Positions 1 to 7,151 of a DNA stretch of 64,000 bases are shown piece by piece. The first letter of the stretch is position 1, and every line of letters starts with the position of its first letter. Origin of the DNA: Pyxicephalus adspersus (lineage: Eukaryota; Chordata; Amphibia; Anura; Pyxicephalidae); the NCBI RefSeq assembly GCF_032062135.1, contig NC_092861.1, positions 124,255,250-124,319,249 of the forward strand, written 5' to 3'. A program made the translations under genes and the position numbers. The notes below the pieces were generated by a model that ran no database searches, was not told where the DNA came from, and was given only the letters and a program-made list of their open reading frames with translations.

Positions 1-208
1 ATACGTTTTGTGCAGTGTGCATAAGAATCTTCTCCTGTTTTTTTTCAAACTATAGTACGGCCCCCCGACAGTCTGAGGGACCGTGAACCGGCCCCGTTTA
101 AAAAGTTTGAGGACCCCTGCTGTTGCCGATGAAACGTTCCTCTGAAGCTTTTTCCTTTTTTTGAAAAACACACAATACAATATGAATTTATTAAAAACAA
201 AAACTTAC
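1..208 (-). other. CCT4: CCT4 intron 3 (partial) with a hAT-like repeat end
   Basis: Non-coding sequence 3' of CCT4 exon 3 on the minus strand, running off the left edge. It begins with the GT donor at 208-207 (gtaag read on the minus strand). Positions about 55-119 look like one end of a hAT-type MITE: read from 119 backwards it starts CAGGGGTCCTCAAAC, the usual caggggt...caaac terminus of that group. The other end and any target-site duplication lie outside the window or are lost. No further CCT4 exon is recognisable here. Confidence 0.6.
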
Positions 209-298
209 CATCCTTGCTGCCGGGTGCAAGACTTGCATTTGCTTCAGAATTGTTGCTCCATCATTTGTAATTGTCACGTCCCCTTTGCCATCTTGAAT
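209..298 (-). CDS. CCT4: CCT4 exon 3 (T-complex protein 1 subunit delta)
   Basis: 90 nt, 30 codons, phase 0 at both ends, bounded by an AG acceptor at 300-299 and a GTAAG donor at 208-204. The minus-strand translation starts [18 protein letters not shown] and ends [19 protein letters not shown] is the highly conserved group II chaperonin motif of the equatorial ATP-binding domain; the conserved GDxTxTNDG loop contacts nucleotide. This exon follows directly from the DKM end of exon 2, so the reading frame is continuous. The gene continues off the left edge; only about 92 of an expected 540 or so residues are in this window. Confidence 0.95.
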
Positions 299-382
299 CT
301 TAAATGAGCAAAGCGCATTCAATTAAAATCTGGAATAGAACAGATAATTTCATATCCTGTTTATATAATTTGTGTAACTTAC
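299..382 (-). other. CCT4: CCT4 intron 2
   Basis: An 84-bp intron between CCT4 exons 2 and 3 on the minus strand. It starts GTAAGT (382-377) and ends in AG (300-299). No repeats are seen in it. Confidence 0.85.
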
Positions 383-435
383 CATTTTATCCATGCCCTT
401 TGGTCCCAGGCTGGTCCTGACAGCATCAGCAACAG
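383..435 (-). CDS. CCT4: CCT4 exon 2 (T-complex protein 1 subunit delta)
   Basis: 53 nt on the minus strand, acceptor TTCAG at 440-436, donor GTAAGT at 382-377. The first two bases complete an alanine codon whose first base is the last base of exon 1. The following 17 codons read VADAVRTSLGPKGMDKM. The TSLGPKGMDKM segment is the signature at the start of the equatorial domain of all TCP-1/CCT subunits; the GPKGMDK loop binds the ATP phosphates. The match to vertebrate CCT4 at this position is essentially complete, so the assignment rests on both sequence and splice phase. Confidence 0.95.
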
Positions 436-507
436 CTGAAAACAAAACAATGAGTTAATCTCACATCATAAAAATATTACAAATTCAGTTTTAATTTCCA
501 AATAAAT

Positions 508-1475
508 NNNNNNNNNNNNNNNNNNNNNNNNNNNNNNNNNNNNNNNNNNNNNNNNNNNNNNNNNNNNNNNNNNNNNNNNNNNNNNNNNNNNNNNNNNNNN
601 NNNNNNNNNNNNNNNNNNNNNNNNNNNNNNNNNNNNNNNNNNNNNNNNNNNNNNNNNNNNNNNNNNNNNNNNNNNNNNNNNNNNNNNNNNNNNNNNNNNN
701 NNNNNNNNNNNNNNNNNNNNNNNNNNNNNNNNNNNNNNNNNNNNNNNNNNNNNNNNNNNNNNNNNNNNNNNNNNNNNNNNNNNNNNNNNNNNNNNNNNNN
801 NNNNNNNNNNNNNNNNNNNNNNNNNNNNNNNNNNNNNNNNNNNNNNNNNNNNNNNNNNNNNNNNNNNNNNNNNNNNNNNNNNNNNNNNNNNNNNNNNNNN
901 NNNNNNNNNNNNNNNNNNNNNNNNNNNNNNNNNNNNNNNNNNNNNNNNNNNNNNNNNNNNNNNNNNNNNNNNNNNNNNNNNNNNNNNNNNNNNNNNNNNN
1001 NNNNNNNNNNNNNNNNNNNNNNNNNNNNNNNNNNNNNNNNNNNNNNNNNNNNNNNNNNNNNNNNNNNNNNNNNNNNNNNNNNNNNNNNNNNNNNNNNNNN
1101 NNNNNNNNNNNNNNNNNNNNNNNNNNNNNNNNNNNNNNNNNNNNNNNNNNNNNNNNNNNNNNNNNNNNNNNNNNNNNNNNNNNNNNNNNNNNNNNNNNNN
1201 NNNNNNNNNNNNNNNNNNNNNNNNNNNNNNNNNNNNNNNNNNNNNNNNNNNNNNNNNNNNNNNNNNNNNNNNNNNNNNNNNNNNNNNNNNNNNNNNNNNN
1301 NNNNNNNNNNNNNNNNNNNNNNNNNNNNNNNNNNNNNNNNNNNNNNNNNNNNNNNNNNNNNNNNNNNNNNNNNNNNNNNNNNNNNNNNNNNNNNNNNNNN
1401 NNNNNNNNNNNNNNNNNNNNNNNNNNNNNNNNNNNNNNNNNNNNNNNNNNNNNNNNNNNNNNNNNNNNNNNNNNN
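508..1475. other. assembly gap (968 N)
   Basis: A run of 968 undetermined bases inside CCT4 intron 1. Open reading frames that appear to cross it are artefacts of the N run. Its true length is unknown. Confidence 0.99.
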
Positions 1476-1589
1476 GGAGGACGACGCTGGAACACGAACA
1501 CGACGCTGGATGAGCACAGCGGGACCAGGTAAGTGGGGATTTTAATGTACGGAAAATCTCAGGGTTAACCATAATAGCACTTTTTTTTA

Positions 1590-1627
1590 GCCCGTACCAA
1601 GGTCGGGCATAACGGTCGGGAGGTTAA
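1590..1627 (-). repeat. terminal fragment of a TTAA-flanked MITE
   Basis: The end at 1590-1627, read on the minus strand, starts TTAACCTCCCGACCG and continues through CCCGACCTTGGTACGGG. The same block, TTAACCACCCGGCCGG then CCCGACCTTGGTACAGGG, begins the complete element at 48528-48938. The two are clearly the same family; the rest of this copy probably lies in the adjacent gap. Confidence 0.65.
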
Positions 1628-2439
1628 TGTAAATAATAATAAAGCAGGGGGATAACATACATTTTGTGATTTGTTGGGAACCCCACCCACCAGTACCTCA
1701 GCACTCCAACACCAGGACCTTCCCAACACAAAGCCCATCAACCTGCAGGTGTGGATTACCCTTCATCTGATCCAGGCTTTTAGTCATCTAACAGCCATGG
1801 TTTCTCCAAAGGATGCTGGGGGTTCTGTGAGCAATGAGCAGTTTGGACCTCTCAGGTCAATTTATATGACACCAATGACCTTTTGGGCTACCTGTAAGGA
1901 TGATATTTCTCCTACTGCCAATACTGTAAGAGGGATTCTTCCTACTGACCACCATGCTAATCTACTGAGGATATAATAAGTATAGAAAGGGCTCCCTGAA
2001 ACACTGCAATAAAGGCTATGGGATCTGTAATGCAGGAACGGAGTGATGCAGGGGCTAACATATAAAAAGTAAGCAAGGCAATACAGTGTGTTCCAGTTCC
2101 TGTAATGAGACATGTATATACTATGACATGTAGAATAGAGGCTGCTGGGAAGGGCTCAGTCCTGGATTGCTGTGATTGGAGCAGAGGAGCCATTCTTCCT
2201 GTATATGGACAGTGAGGACCTCCCCAGTGTACACATGTGTCCATCACACTGTCAGCCTGGGACAGTCCCTCCCTTCATGTTCAAATTGGGGCAAAACAAT
2301 GGAAGGAACAAAGCACAGCAAGAAATTCACCTGGCAATGCATTTCATTATGTCAATGATGAAGAAGAATAAATGACAATTAACTGGTAACCTGTGCACAG
2401 ATCTCCTAATCCAGCATGGGTGTGATCTCCCCAATATAA

Positions 2440-2534
2440 GCACTGCACAGGAGGTGTCCATCACCCCCCCCACCCCAAACACAGGCACTGCACAGGAGGT
2501 GTCCATCACCCCCCCCACCCCAAACACAGGCACT
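2440..2534. repeat. 45-bp minisatellite truncated by the gap
   Basis: Two exact 45-bp units (2440-2484 and 2485-2529) and the start of a third (2530-2534) directly abut the second N run. Each unit contains gcactgcacaggaggtgtcc followed by a C-rich stretch. Because 45 is a multiple of 3 the array stays open in frame, but it is intronic and not coding. The tandem array is the likely reason the assembly breaks here. Confidence 0.9.
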
Positions 2535-3088
2535 NNNNNNNNNNNNNNNNNNNNNNNNNNNNNNNNNNNNNNNNNNNNNNNNNNNNNNNNNNNNNNNNNN
2601 NNNNNNNNNNNNNNNNNNNNNNNNNNNNNNNNNNNNNNNNNNNNNNNNNNNNNNNNNNNNNNNNNNNNNNNNNNNNNNNNNNNNNNNNNNNNNNNNNNNN
2701 NNNNNNNNNNNNNNNNNNNNNNNNNNNNNNNNNNNNNNNNNNNNNNNNNNNNNNNNNNNNNNNNNNNNNNNNNNNNNNNNNNNNNNNNNNNNNNNNNNNN
2801 NNNNNNNNNNNNNNNNNNNNNNNNNNNNNNNNNNNNNNNNNNNNNNNNNNNNNNNNNNNNNNNNNNNNNNNNNNNNNNNNNNNNNNNNNNNNNNNNNNNN
2901 NNNNNNNNNNNNNNNNNNNNNNNNNNNNNNNNNNNNNNNNNNNNNNNNNNNNNNNNNNNNNNNNNNNNNNNNNNNNNNNNNNNNNNNNNNNNNNNNNNNN
3001 NNNNNNNNNNNNNNNNNNNNNNNNNNNNNNNNNNNNNNNNNNNNNNNNNNNNNNNNNNNNNNNNNNNNNNNNNNNNNNNNNNNNNNNN
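2535..3088. other. assembly gap (554 N)
   Basis: A run of 554 undetermined bases in CCT4 intron 1, starting inside a tandem minisatellite. Confidence 0.99.
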
Positions 3089-3157
3089 CTAGTCACGTGT
3101 AGTTTTTATGCTGCAGCAGCACAGCGCGGCCGACACCTAGCGGAGCCGCAGCCTCAC

Positions 3158-3293
3158 CTTTGCCAGCAGAAATATTGCTGAAGCGGATCTGGGCCGGCTT
3201 ATCCCGGTCCTGGTAGGCTCCCTTGAACTTGCTGCCACCGTTTCCTCTCGCGGGCGGTGCTGGCATGGCTTTAGGTGTGGAAATTTCCGGCAT
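3158..3293 (-). CDS. CCT4: CCT4 exon 1 (T-complex protein 1 subunit delta, N-terminus)
   Basis: First coding exon of the delta subunit of the cytosolic TRiC/CCT chaperonin. This two-ring ATP-driven complex has eight different subunits per ring and folds actin, tubulin and many WD40 proteins. The ATG is at 3293-3291 and 45 codons plus one base are encoded before the GTGAGG donor at 3157. The first 24 residues (starting [10 protein letters not shown], with Pro/Ala/Gly-rich spacing) are poorly conserved, as in other vertebrates. The block [19 protein letters not shown] is near-identical to vertebrate CCT4 and forms the N-terminal strand of the equatorial domain. The exon abuts a CpG-rich promoter shared with COMMD1. 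Start choice: it is the only in-frame ATG upstream of the conserved block that gives the family's MPE start; a second ATG ten codons in is less likely. The protein is incomplete only because the window ends. Confidence 0.95.
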
Positions 3294-3405
3294 GATGGAT
3301 GGAGCGCTCCACAGAGACGAGTGTCAGAGATTCTTCACGCCGACAAGCTCGGCCGTACACAGGATGACAATGGATTCGCCTCGCCCCTGTCAGAACCCGG
3401 AGCCT

Positions 3406-3418
3406 GAATCTTCCAGAA
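3406..3418. promoter_or_regulatory. perfect 3-unit heat-shock element
   Basis: GAAtcTTCcaGAA: three contiguous inverted nGAAn units with exact 5-bp spacing, the minimal high-affinity binding site for an HSF trimer. It lies 113 bp upstream of the CCT4 ATG and 207 bp upstream of the COMMD1 ATG. Confidence 0.75.
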
Positions 3419-3580
3419 CAAAACGCCGGTTACAGGCGGGACTTACACGACGTAAGAGAACATCTATAATGCGTGATGACGTCTAGGGCGCCATTCTACG
3501 CGCCGAAACATTGTTTTGCCAACCAAAACATGGCGGCAGATAGCCGCCTAACTTGACATCCGCCAATGAGTGTTAACAGT

Positions 3581-3610
3581 CACGTGGTCGAAGGTTTGCT
3601 GTGTCACGTG
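3581..3610. promoter_or_regulatory. paired GTCACGTG E-boxes
   Basis: Two GTCACGTG motifs, with cores at 3581-3586 and 3605-3610, centre to centre 24 bp, immediately upstream of the COMMD1 ATG. This is the class bound by USF, MYC/MAX and TFE/MITF factors. A third GTCACGTG lies at 3092-3099 in CCT4 intron 1. The second site is within or very near the COMMD1 5' UTR. Confidence 0.55.
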
Positions 3611-3624
3611 ATTGTCTAGCTGTC

Positions 3625-3798
3625 ATGGCTGATACAGAGAAGATCAAGTCTCTGAGTGGTTTACTGAAGGGAATAGCCCAGAGCAAGTATTATGGGAACA
3701 CAGAGATCAATGAGGAGCTGCTGAAGAGGGAGCTGTACCCGGATCTGCCCCTGGATGAGTTCCGAGCTCTGCATGACAAAATGCAAGGCATCATCAAG
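3625..3798 (+). CDS. COMMD1: COMMD1 exon 1 (COMM domain-containing protein 1)
   Basis: 58 codons from the ATG at 3625 to a GTACTG donor at 3799, phase 0. The protein begins MADTEKIKSLSGLLKGIAQS and ends DKMQGIIK. The SGLL, EELL(K/R)xxLYP and KMxGI(I/L)K positions match vertebrate COMMD1, and exon 1 ends at the same residue as in mammals. This segment is the N-terminal helical HN domain. COMMD1 is a subunit of the CCC (COMMD/CCDC22/CCDC93) complex, which works with Retriever and WASH in endosomal recycling, including copper transporters. It also promotes NF-kB RelA turnover. An in-frame GTG lies at 3601, but the ATG is preferred because family homology starts there. The gene is divergent from CCT4 with a shared promoter. 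Confidence 0.95.
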
Positions 3799-4083
3799 GT
3801 ACTGCATGTTTCTATAATCAGTGCTGCTAAGTTCTTGCAGATCATTCCTCTAATGGTGCTTCTTGTAGCTTGTGTGGTCAGGGTGACAACTCAGCAGCCA
3901 CATTAGGAGGCCAGGATGGTTGTCACTTTATAACAGGAAGTACCTGAAGATATACCTTCATGGCAGGATCATGGAGTACAGCATTAATAAAAGCTGCAGC
4001 TTTAGAGGGATTGAAACTTATGTTCCAATAAACTTTATTGGCTCATTCTCACTATTGCAGTGCGGTCATGTATGTTGCATTAA

Positions 4084-4441
4084 AGATGAGCTAAAGTTCA
4101 ACTTTTACAAATGTTCAGTCAGGCCGGTTATTAGTGCAGAAGCAGACAGGCGATGTCCCTTCTGCGATGATGAGTCTTACCTACCTGATCACCCCGGGTT
4201 TCTGGCAAAAAGCTGAGCTGTGCATGTGCAATGTTAGCTGTAGTTGGAAGGGAAATCGGACAATCCCGGCTTCCCTAGCATGTTCTAGGATGAATGAATC
4301 TCCGTGCATCTGTGCGATAGATAGATCACCCCAGCCAATCACTATGGCTAAAGATCGTTCAGAAGGGGAAGAATAGAAAGAAGATGGCGGTGACCTGAGC
4401 TGGAGTGCAGACAGGTGAGCTGCACAGATTTACTTCCATTT
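4084..4441. mobile_element. TTAA-flanked MITE, family A copy 1
   Basis: Flanked by TTAA at 4080-4083 and 4442-4445, with short terminal inverted repeats related to AGTGGAACTAAA. The interior shares gcgatgtcccttctgc and the ccagccaatca block with the copy at 12840-13147. TTAA target duplication is typical of piggyBac and Kolobok superfamilies; which one applies cannot be told from a non-autonomous copy. Confidence 0.65.
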
Positions 4442-4529
4442 TTAATGGGTTGCTTGTCGGACCAAATGTACCAAAAATCTACTTGTACCACTTCTGTCCA
4501 GACACCTCATCGCTATGAATGGTAGTGTA

Positions 4530-4611
4530 CAGGTAGTCCCCGGGTTACATACAAGATAGGGACTTTAGGTTTGTTCTTAAGTTGAATTTGTATGTAAGTC
4601 AGAACAGGTAC
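4530..4611. mobile_element. Tigger-like MITE, family D, terminal fragment
   Basis: Starts CAGGTAGTCCCCGGGTTAC directly after a TA dinucleotide and ends in agtcagaacaggtac. It matches the ends of the complete copy at 18961-19410; only one end is left here. Confidence 0.65.
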
Positions 4612-4700
4612 CCTGTTTCCCCGATTATAGGGCACTGTCTTATATTTTTTGAAATGCCAAAATATGCCCTAGGTCTTATTTTCAGGGGATGTCTTATTTT
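4612..4700. repeat. MITE-like fragment (tttccccg...gtcttatt type)
   Basis: Contains two inverted-looking blocks, one around ctgtttccccgattatag and one around gtcttattttcaggggatg, typical of a short DNA-transposon derivative. Boundaries are uncertain because it is fused to the Tc1 fossil that follows. Confidence 0.4.
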
Positions 4701-5357
4701 TCCATGACTTGGATATCGATACGCCGACCTCCTGGAGAGTGTTGTTCACTTGGTTGGCTGTTGTGAAGGGGTTTCTCTTCACCATGGAAATGATTCTGCC
4801 ATTATCCACCACTGTTGTCTTCCATGGACGTCCAGGTCTTTTGGCTTTGTGGAGTTCATCAGTGCTTTGTTTCTTTCTCATGATGTACCAAACTGTAGAT
4901 TTTGCCACTCCTAATATTGCAGCAATTTCCCGGATGGGTTTTTTCTGTTTTTGCAGCTTAAGGATGGCTTGTTTCACCTGCATGGAGAGCCTGTGACCGC
5001 ATGTTGTCTGTTCACAACAAAATCTTCCACATAGAGGCACCCCTCCGCCCCACAATCAACTCCAGGCCTTCTATCTGCTTAATTGATAATGACATAATGA
5101 AGGAATTGCCCACACCAGCCTATGAAATAGTCTTTGAGTCAATTGTCCAACTATTTTTGAGCCCCTGAAATGAAGTGATTGTGTAAAAAAAGGCTTTAGT
5201 TCCTCACATTTTTATACAATCTTTTTGTTGAACCCACTGAATTAAAACTGAAAGTTCATTTGCATCTCAGTTGTTTCATTTAAAACTAATTGTGGTAATG
5301 TACAGAACCAAAATTAGAAAAAAAGTATTCCTGTCCAAATATTTATAGACCTAACTG
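4700..5357 (-). mobile_element. Tc1-like transposon, 5' half with transposase DNA-binding domain
   Basis: Minus-strand fossil. The terminal repeat at 5357 starts CAGTTAGGTCTATAAATATT, with TA at 5358-5359, the classic end of a frog and fish Tc1 family. The open frame covers about 5055-4669. The transposase part reads from MQVKQAILKLQ through IREIAAILGVAKSTVWYIM (first helix-turn-helix) and KRPGRPWKTT (GRPR-like AT-hook linker) into the second helix-turn-helix (NPFTTANQVNNTL...VSIS). The DDE catalytic half is missing; the copy is fused to an unrelated repeat at about 4700. It is a dead, 5'-only remnant. Confidence 0.85.
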
Positions 5358-5920
5358 TATGTATAAAAAAAGAAAATAACCAAATATAACCTCACCTGCC
5401 TAAACAAAATTTTATCATTGGCAGCTCCATTCTGAGTTCAGGATTTGTGGCCAACCTGCATTTTTCCTCAGGCATGTGTACAGTTCATTAATTCCAAGCA
5501 TTAAGGAGCATCTTGTTGAATGGACTGTAAACATGCCGAAAGCAAGAAGAATGAAATTCCTGAACTCCCATAAGGACCAGCGAAGATGGTGGTAAGAACA
5601 GCTGATTTTGTTTGAAAAATTGCTATTAGGCAAACAAGTTTTTTTTATTGCAGGAAGGACATCACCTCTCCCTTTAACAATAAAGGACCTGTCTAATCAC
5701 AATTTTTGAATGATTTCATTCCACTTTAACAATGCGTAAATCATTTAAAAATTATAGTCTTGACACCAAAAGTGCACATCAAAAAAAGGTTTTATGTTTT
5801 TTTTTTGTCCTTCTTTTGAAACCATCCTATTGGTATGTTTACACACCACTGAAGGATAATTAATTATATAAGGGGTGTATTTATAAATGATTCCCCTATC
5901 ATTTCGACCTAAACTCATCT

Positions 5921-6406
5921 CAGTTACTGGTGTACACTTTTGACAATTGGCCACTAGGTGGCAGAGCAAGTCATTGTTTTATTATACACTGAAACAGGAA
6001 ATGTAGAAGGATTTGAATAGCTGTTGGCGAGTTTTCTCCCGAATTATTATTATTAAACAGGATTTATATAGCACCAACGTATTATGTAGCGCTGTACATT
6101 AAATAGGGGTTGCAGATGACAGACAGATACAGACAGTAAGGCAGGAGGAAGAGAGGACCCTGCCCCGAAGAATGACTGGGAAACATTTATTAATATACCC
6201 CAATGTAATTGAAGTTTGAAGTTTGTTCTTGTTTAAAAGCTGAACTGCAGGTATATACTATATAAAGGTGGGCGGTAGTCAATATATTGTGACCCAGCTC
6301 ATCAGTGACCGCCCAAAAACAGACAATTACTGAAAAGTGCCAGGTGGTGCACCCAGCTAAAAGGGGCCGGGGAGAACACTATATATTTCTGTACTGTGCA
6401 AAATAG
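5921..6406. repeat. local duplication, copy 1
   Basis: About 486 bp repeated at 6660-7151 with high identity and a few small indels. Each copy contains, in the same order, a gccactaggtggcagagcaa block, an L2-like LINE tail on the minus strand (about 6046-6180 here) and a family B MITE relic on the minus strand (about 6260-6385 here). The two copies flank a minisatellite-bearing MITE end. Confidence 0.9.
6046..6180 (-). mobile_element. L2-like LINE 3' tail (copy in duplication 1)
   Basis: Minus-strand tail. Its reverse complement ends cgctacataatacgttggtg then a tatataaatcctgtt and TTA-rich tail, the usual 3' end of a dispersed frog L2/CR1-type LINE or its SINE derivative. A second copy sits at about 6789-6925 in duplication copy 2. 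Confidence 0.6.
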
Positions 6407-6651
6407 GTGATCAGAAGGGGAATTTAAATTGGCACAGAGTGATCAGAAGGGGAATACGGTATGAATGGCACATGAGTGATCAGAAGGGGAATACGGTATG
6501 AATGGCACATGAGTGATCAGAAGGGGAATACGGTATGAATGGCACATGAGTGATCAGAAGGGGAATAGTACAGTATTTGGTTCAGAATCTTTTTTTTTCT
6601 AGATTTTCCTCCTTTAAAATGGTGCGTCTTATACGGCGAAAAATACGGTAG
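6407..6651 (-). mobile_element. end of a CCGTATTTTTC MITE with an expanded minisatellite
   Basis: Positions 6407-6560 hold five tandem units starting gtgatcagaaggggaa; the middle three are identical 37-bp units with tacggtatgaatggcacatga between them. The part from 6580 (cagaatctttttttttctag) to the end gcgaaaaatacggta matches, inverted, the left end of the complete element at 28748-29314. This is therefore one terminus of that MITE family with its internal repeat amplified. Confidence 0.75.
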
Positions 6652-6659
6652 ATTAAGTA

Positions 6660-7151
6660 CAGTGACTGCTGTACACTTTTGACAATTAGCCACTAGGTGG
6701 CAGAGCAAGTAATTGTTTTAATATACACTGAAACAAGAAATTTACCGTAGAAGGATTTGAATAGCTGTTGGCGAGTTTTCTCCCGAATTATTAATATTAA
6801 ACAGGATTTATATAGCACCAACATATTATGCAGTGCTGTACATTAAATAGGGGTTGCAGATGACAGACAGATACAGACAGTGAGGCAGGAGGAAGAGAGG
6901 ACCCTGCTCCGAACAATGACTGGGGAAACATTTATTAATATACCCCAATGTAATTGAAGTTTGAAGTTTGTTCTTGTTTAAAAGCTGAACTGCAGGTATA
7001 TACTATATAAAGGTGGGTGGTAGTCAATATATTGTGACCCAGCTCATCAGTGACCGCCCAAATACAGACAATTACTGAAAAGTGCCAGGTGGTGCACCCA
7101 GCTAAAAGGGGCCGGGGAGAACACTATATATTTCTGTACTGTGCAAAATAG
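6660..7151. repeat. local duplication, copy 2
   Basis: Second copy of 5921-6406, offset about 740 bp. It has the same nested L2-like tail (about 6789-6925) and family B relic (about 7005-7130). It carries a small insertion (ttaccgtag at about 6741) that is absent from copy 1. The homology stops sharply at gtgcaaaatag in both copies. Confidence 0.9.

Larger units (their letters stand above)
436..3157 (-). other. CCT4: CCT4 intron 1, with two assembly gaps
   Basis: Phase-1 intron of CCT4, starting GTGAGG at 3157 and ending TTCAG at 436. It contains two N runs (508-1475 and 2535-3088), a TTAA-type MITE end at about 1590-1627 and a 45-bp minisatellite at 2440-2534. The stretch 1630-2440 shows no convincing gene or recognisable repeat. 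The base next to the second gap carries a CACGTG box (3094-3099), just inside the intron near the promoter. Confidence 0.85.
3294..3624. promoter_or_regulatory. CCT4-COMMD1 bidirectional promoter (includes both 5' UTRs)
   Basis: The 331 bp between the divergent start codons is GC- and CpG-richer than its surroundings and has no TATA box, as expected of a housekeeping bidirectional promoter. Sites seen: a perfect three-unit heat-shock element at 3406-3418; a CRE-like TGACGTC at 3477-3483; a YY1-like aacatggcgg at 3527-3536; a CCAAT box at 3563-3567; and CACGTG E-boxes at 3581-3586 and 3605-3610, each preceded by GT. Transcription start sites cannot be located from sequence alone. CCT subunit genes have been reported as heat-shock-factor targets, which fits the heat-shock element. 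The effect of these sites on COMMD1 is inference. Confidence 0.8.

Noticed and set aside
466..1572. Long open frames on the minus strand around the first gap
   Set aside because: They consist almost entirely of undetermined bases; the real residues at either end match no protein.
2454..3096. Open frames across the second gap, including a repeated VSITPPTPNTGT peptide
   Set aside because: Produced by a 45-bp tandem repeat (a multiple of 3) plus N; intronic in CCT4.
3601..3624. Upstream in-frame GTG start extending COMMD1 by eight codons
   Set aside because: Family homology begins at the ATG at 3625; GTG starts are not expected here, and the extension overlaps an E-box.
6407..6560. Regularly spaced repeats resembling a CRISPR array
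   Set aside because: The units are contiguous tandem copies within a transposon terminus, in a vertebrate genome, without unique spacers or cas genes.
5745..6708. Two minus-strand frames sharing the start MLCHLVANCQKCT
   Set aside because: They are the same segment translated from the two copies of a local duplication and stop in unrelated sequence.
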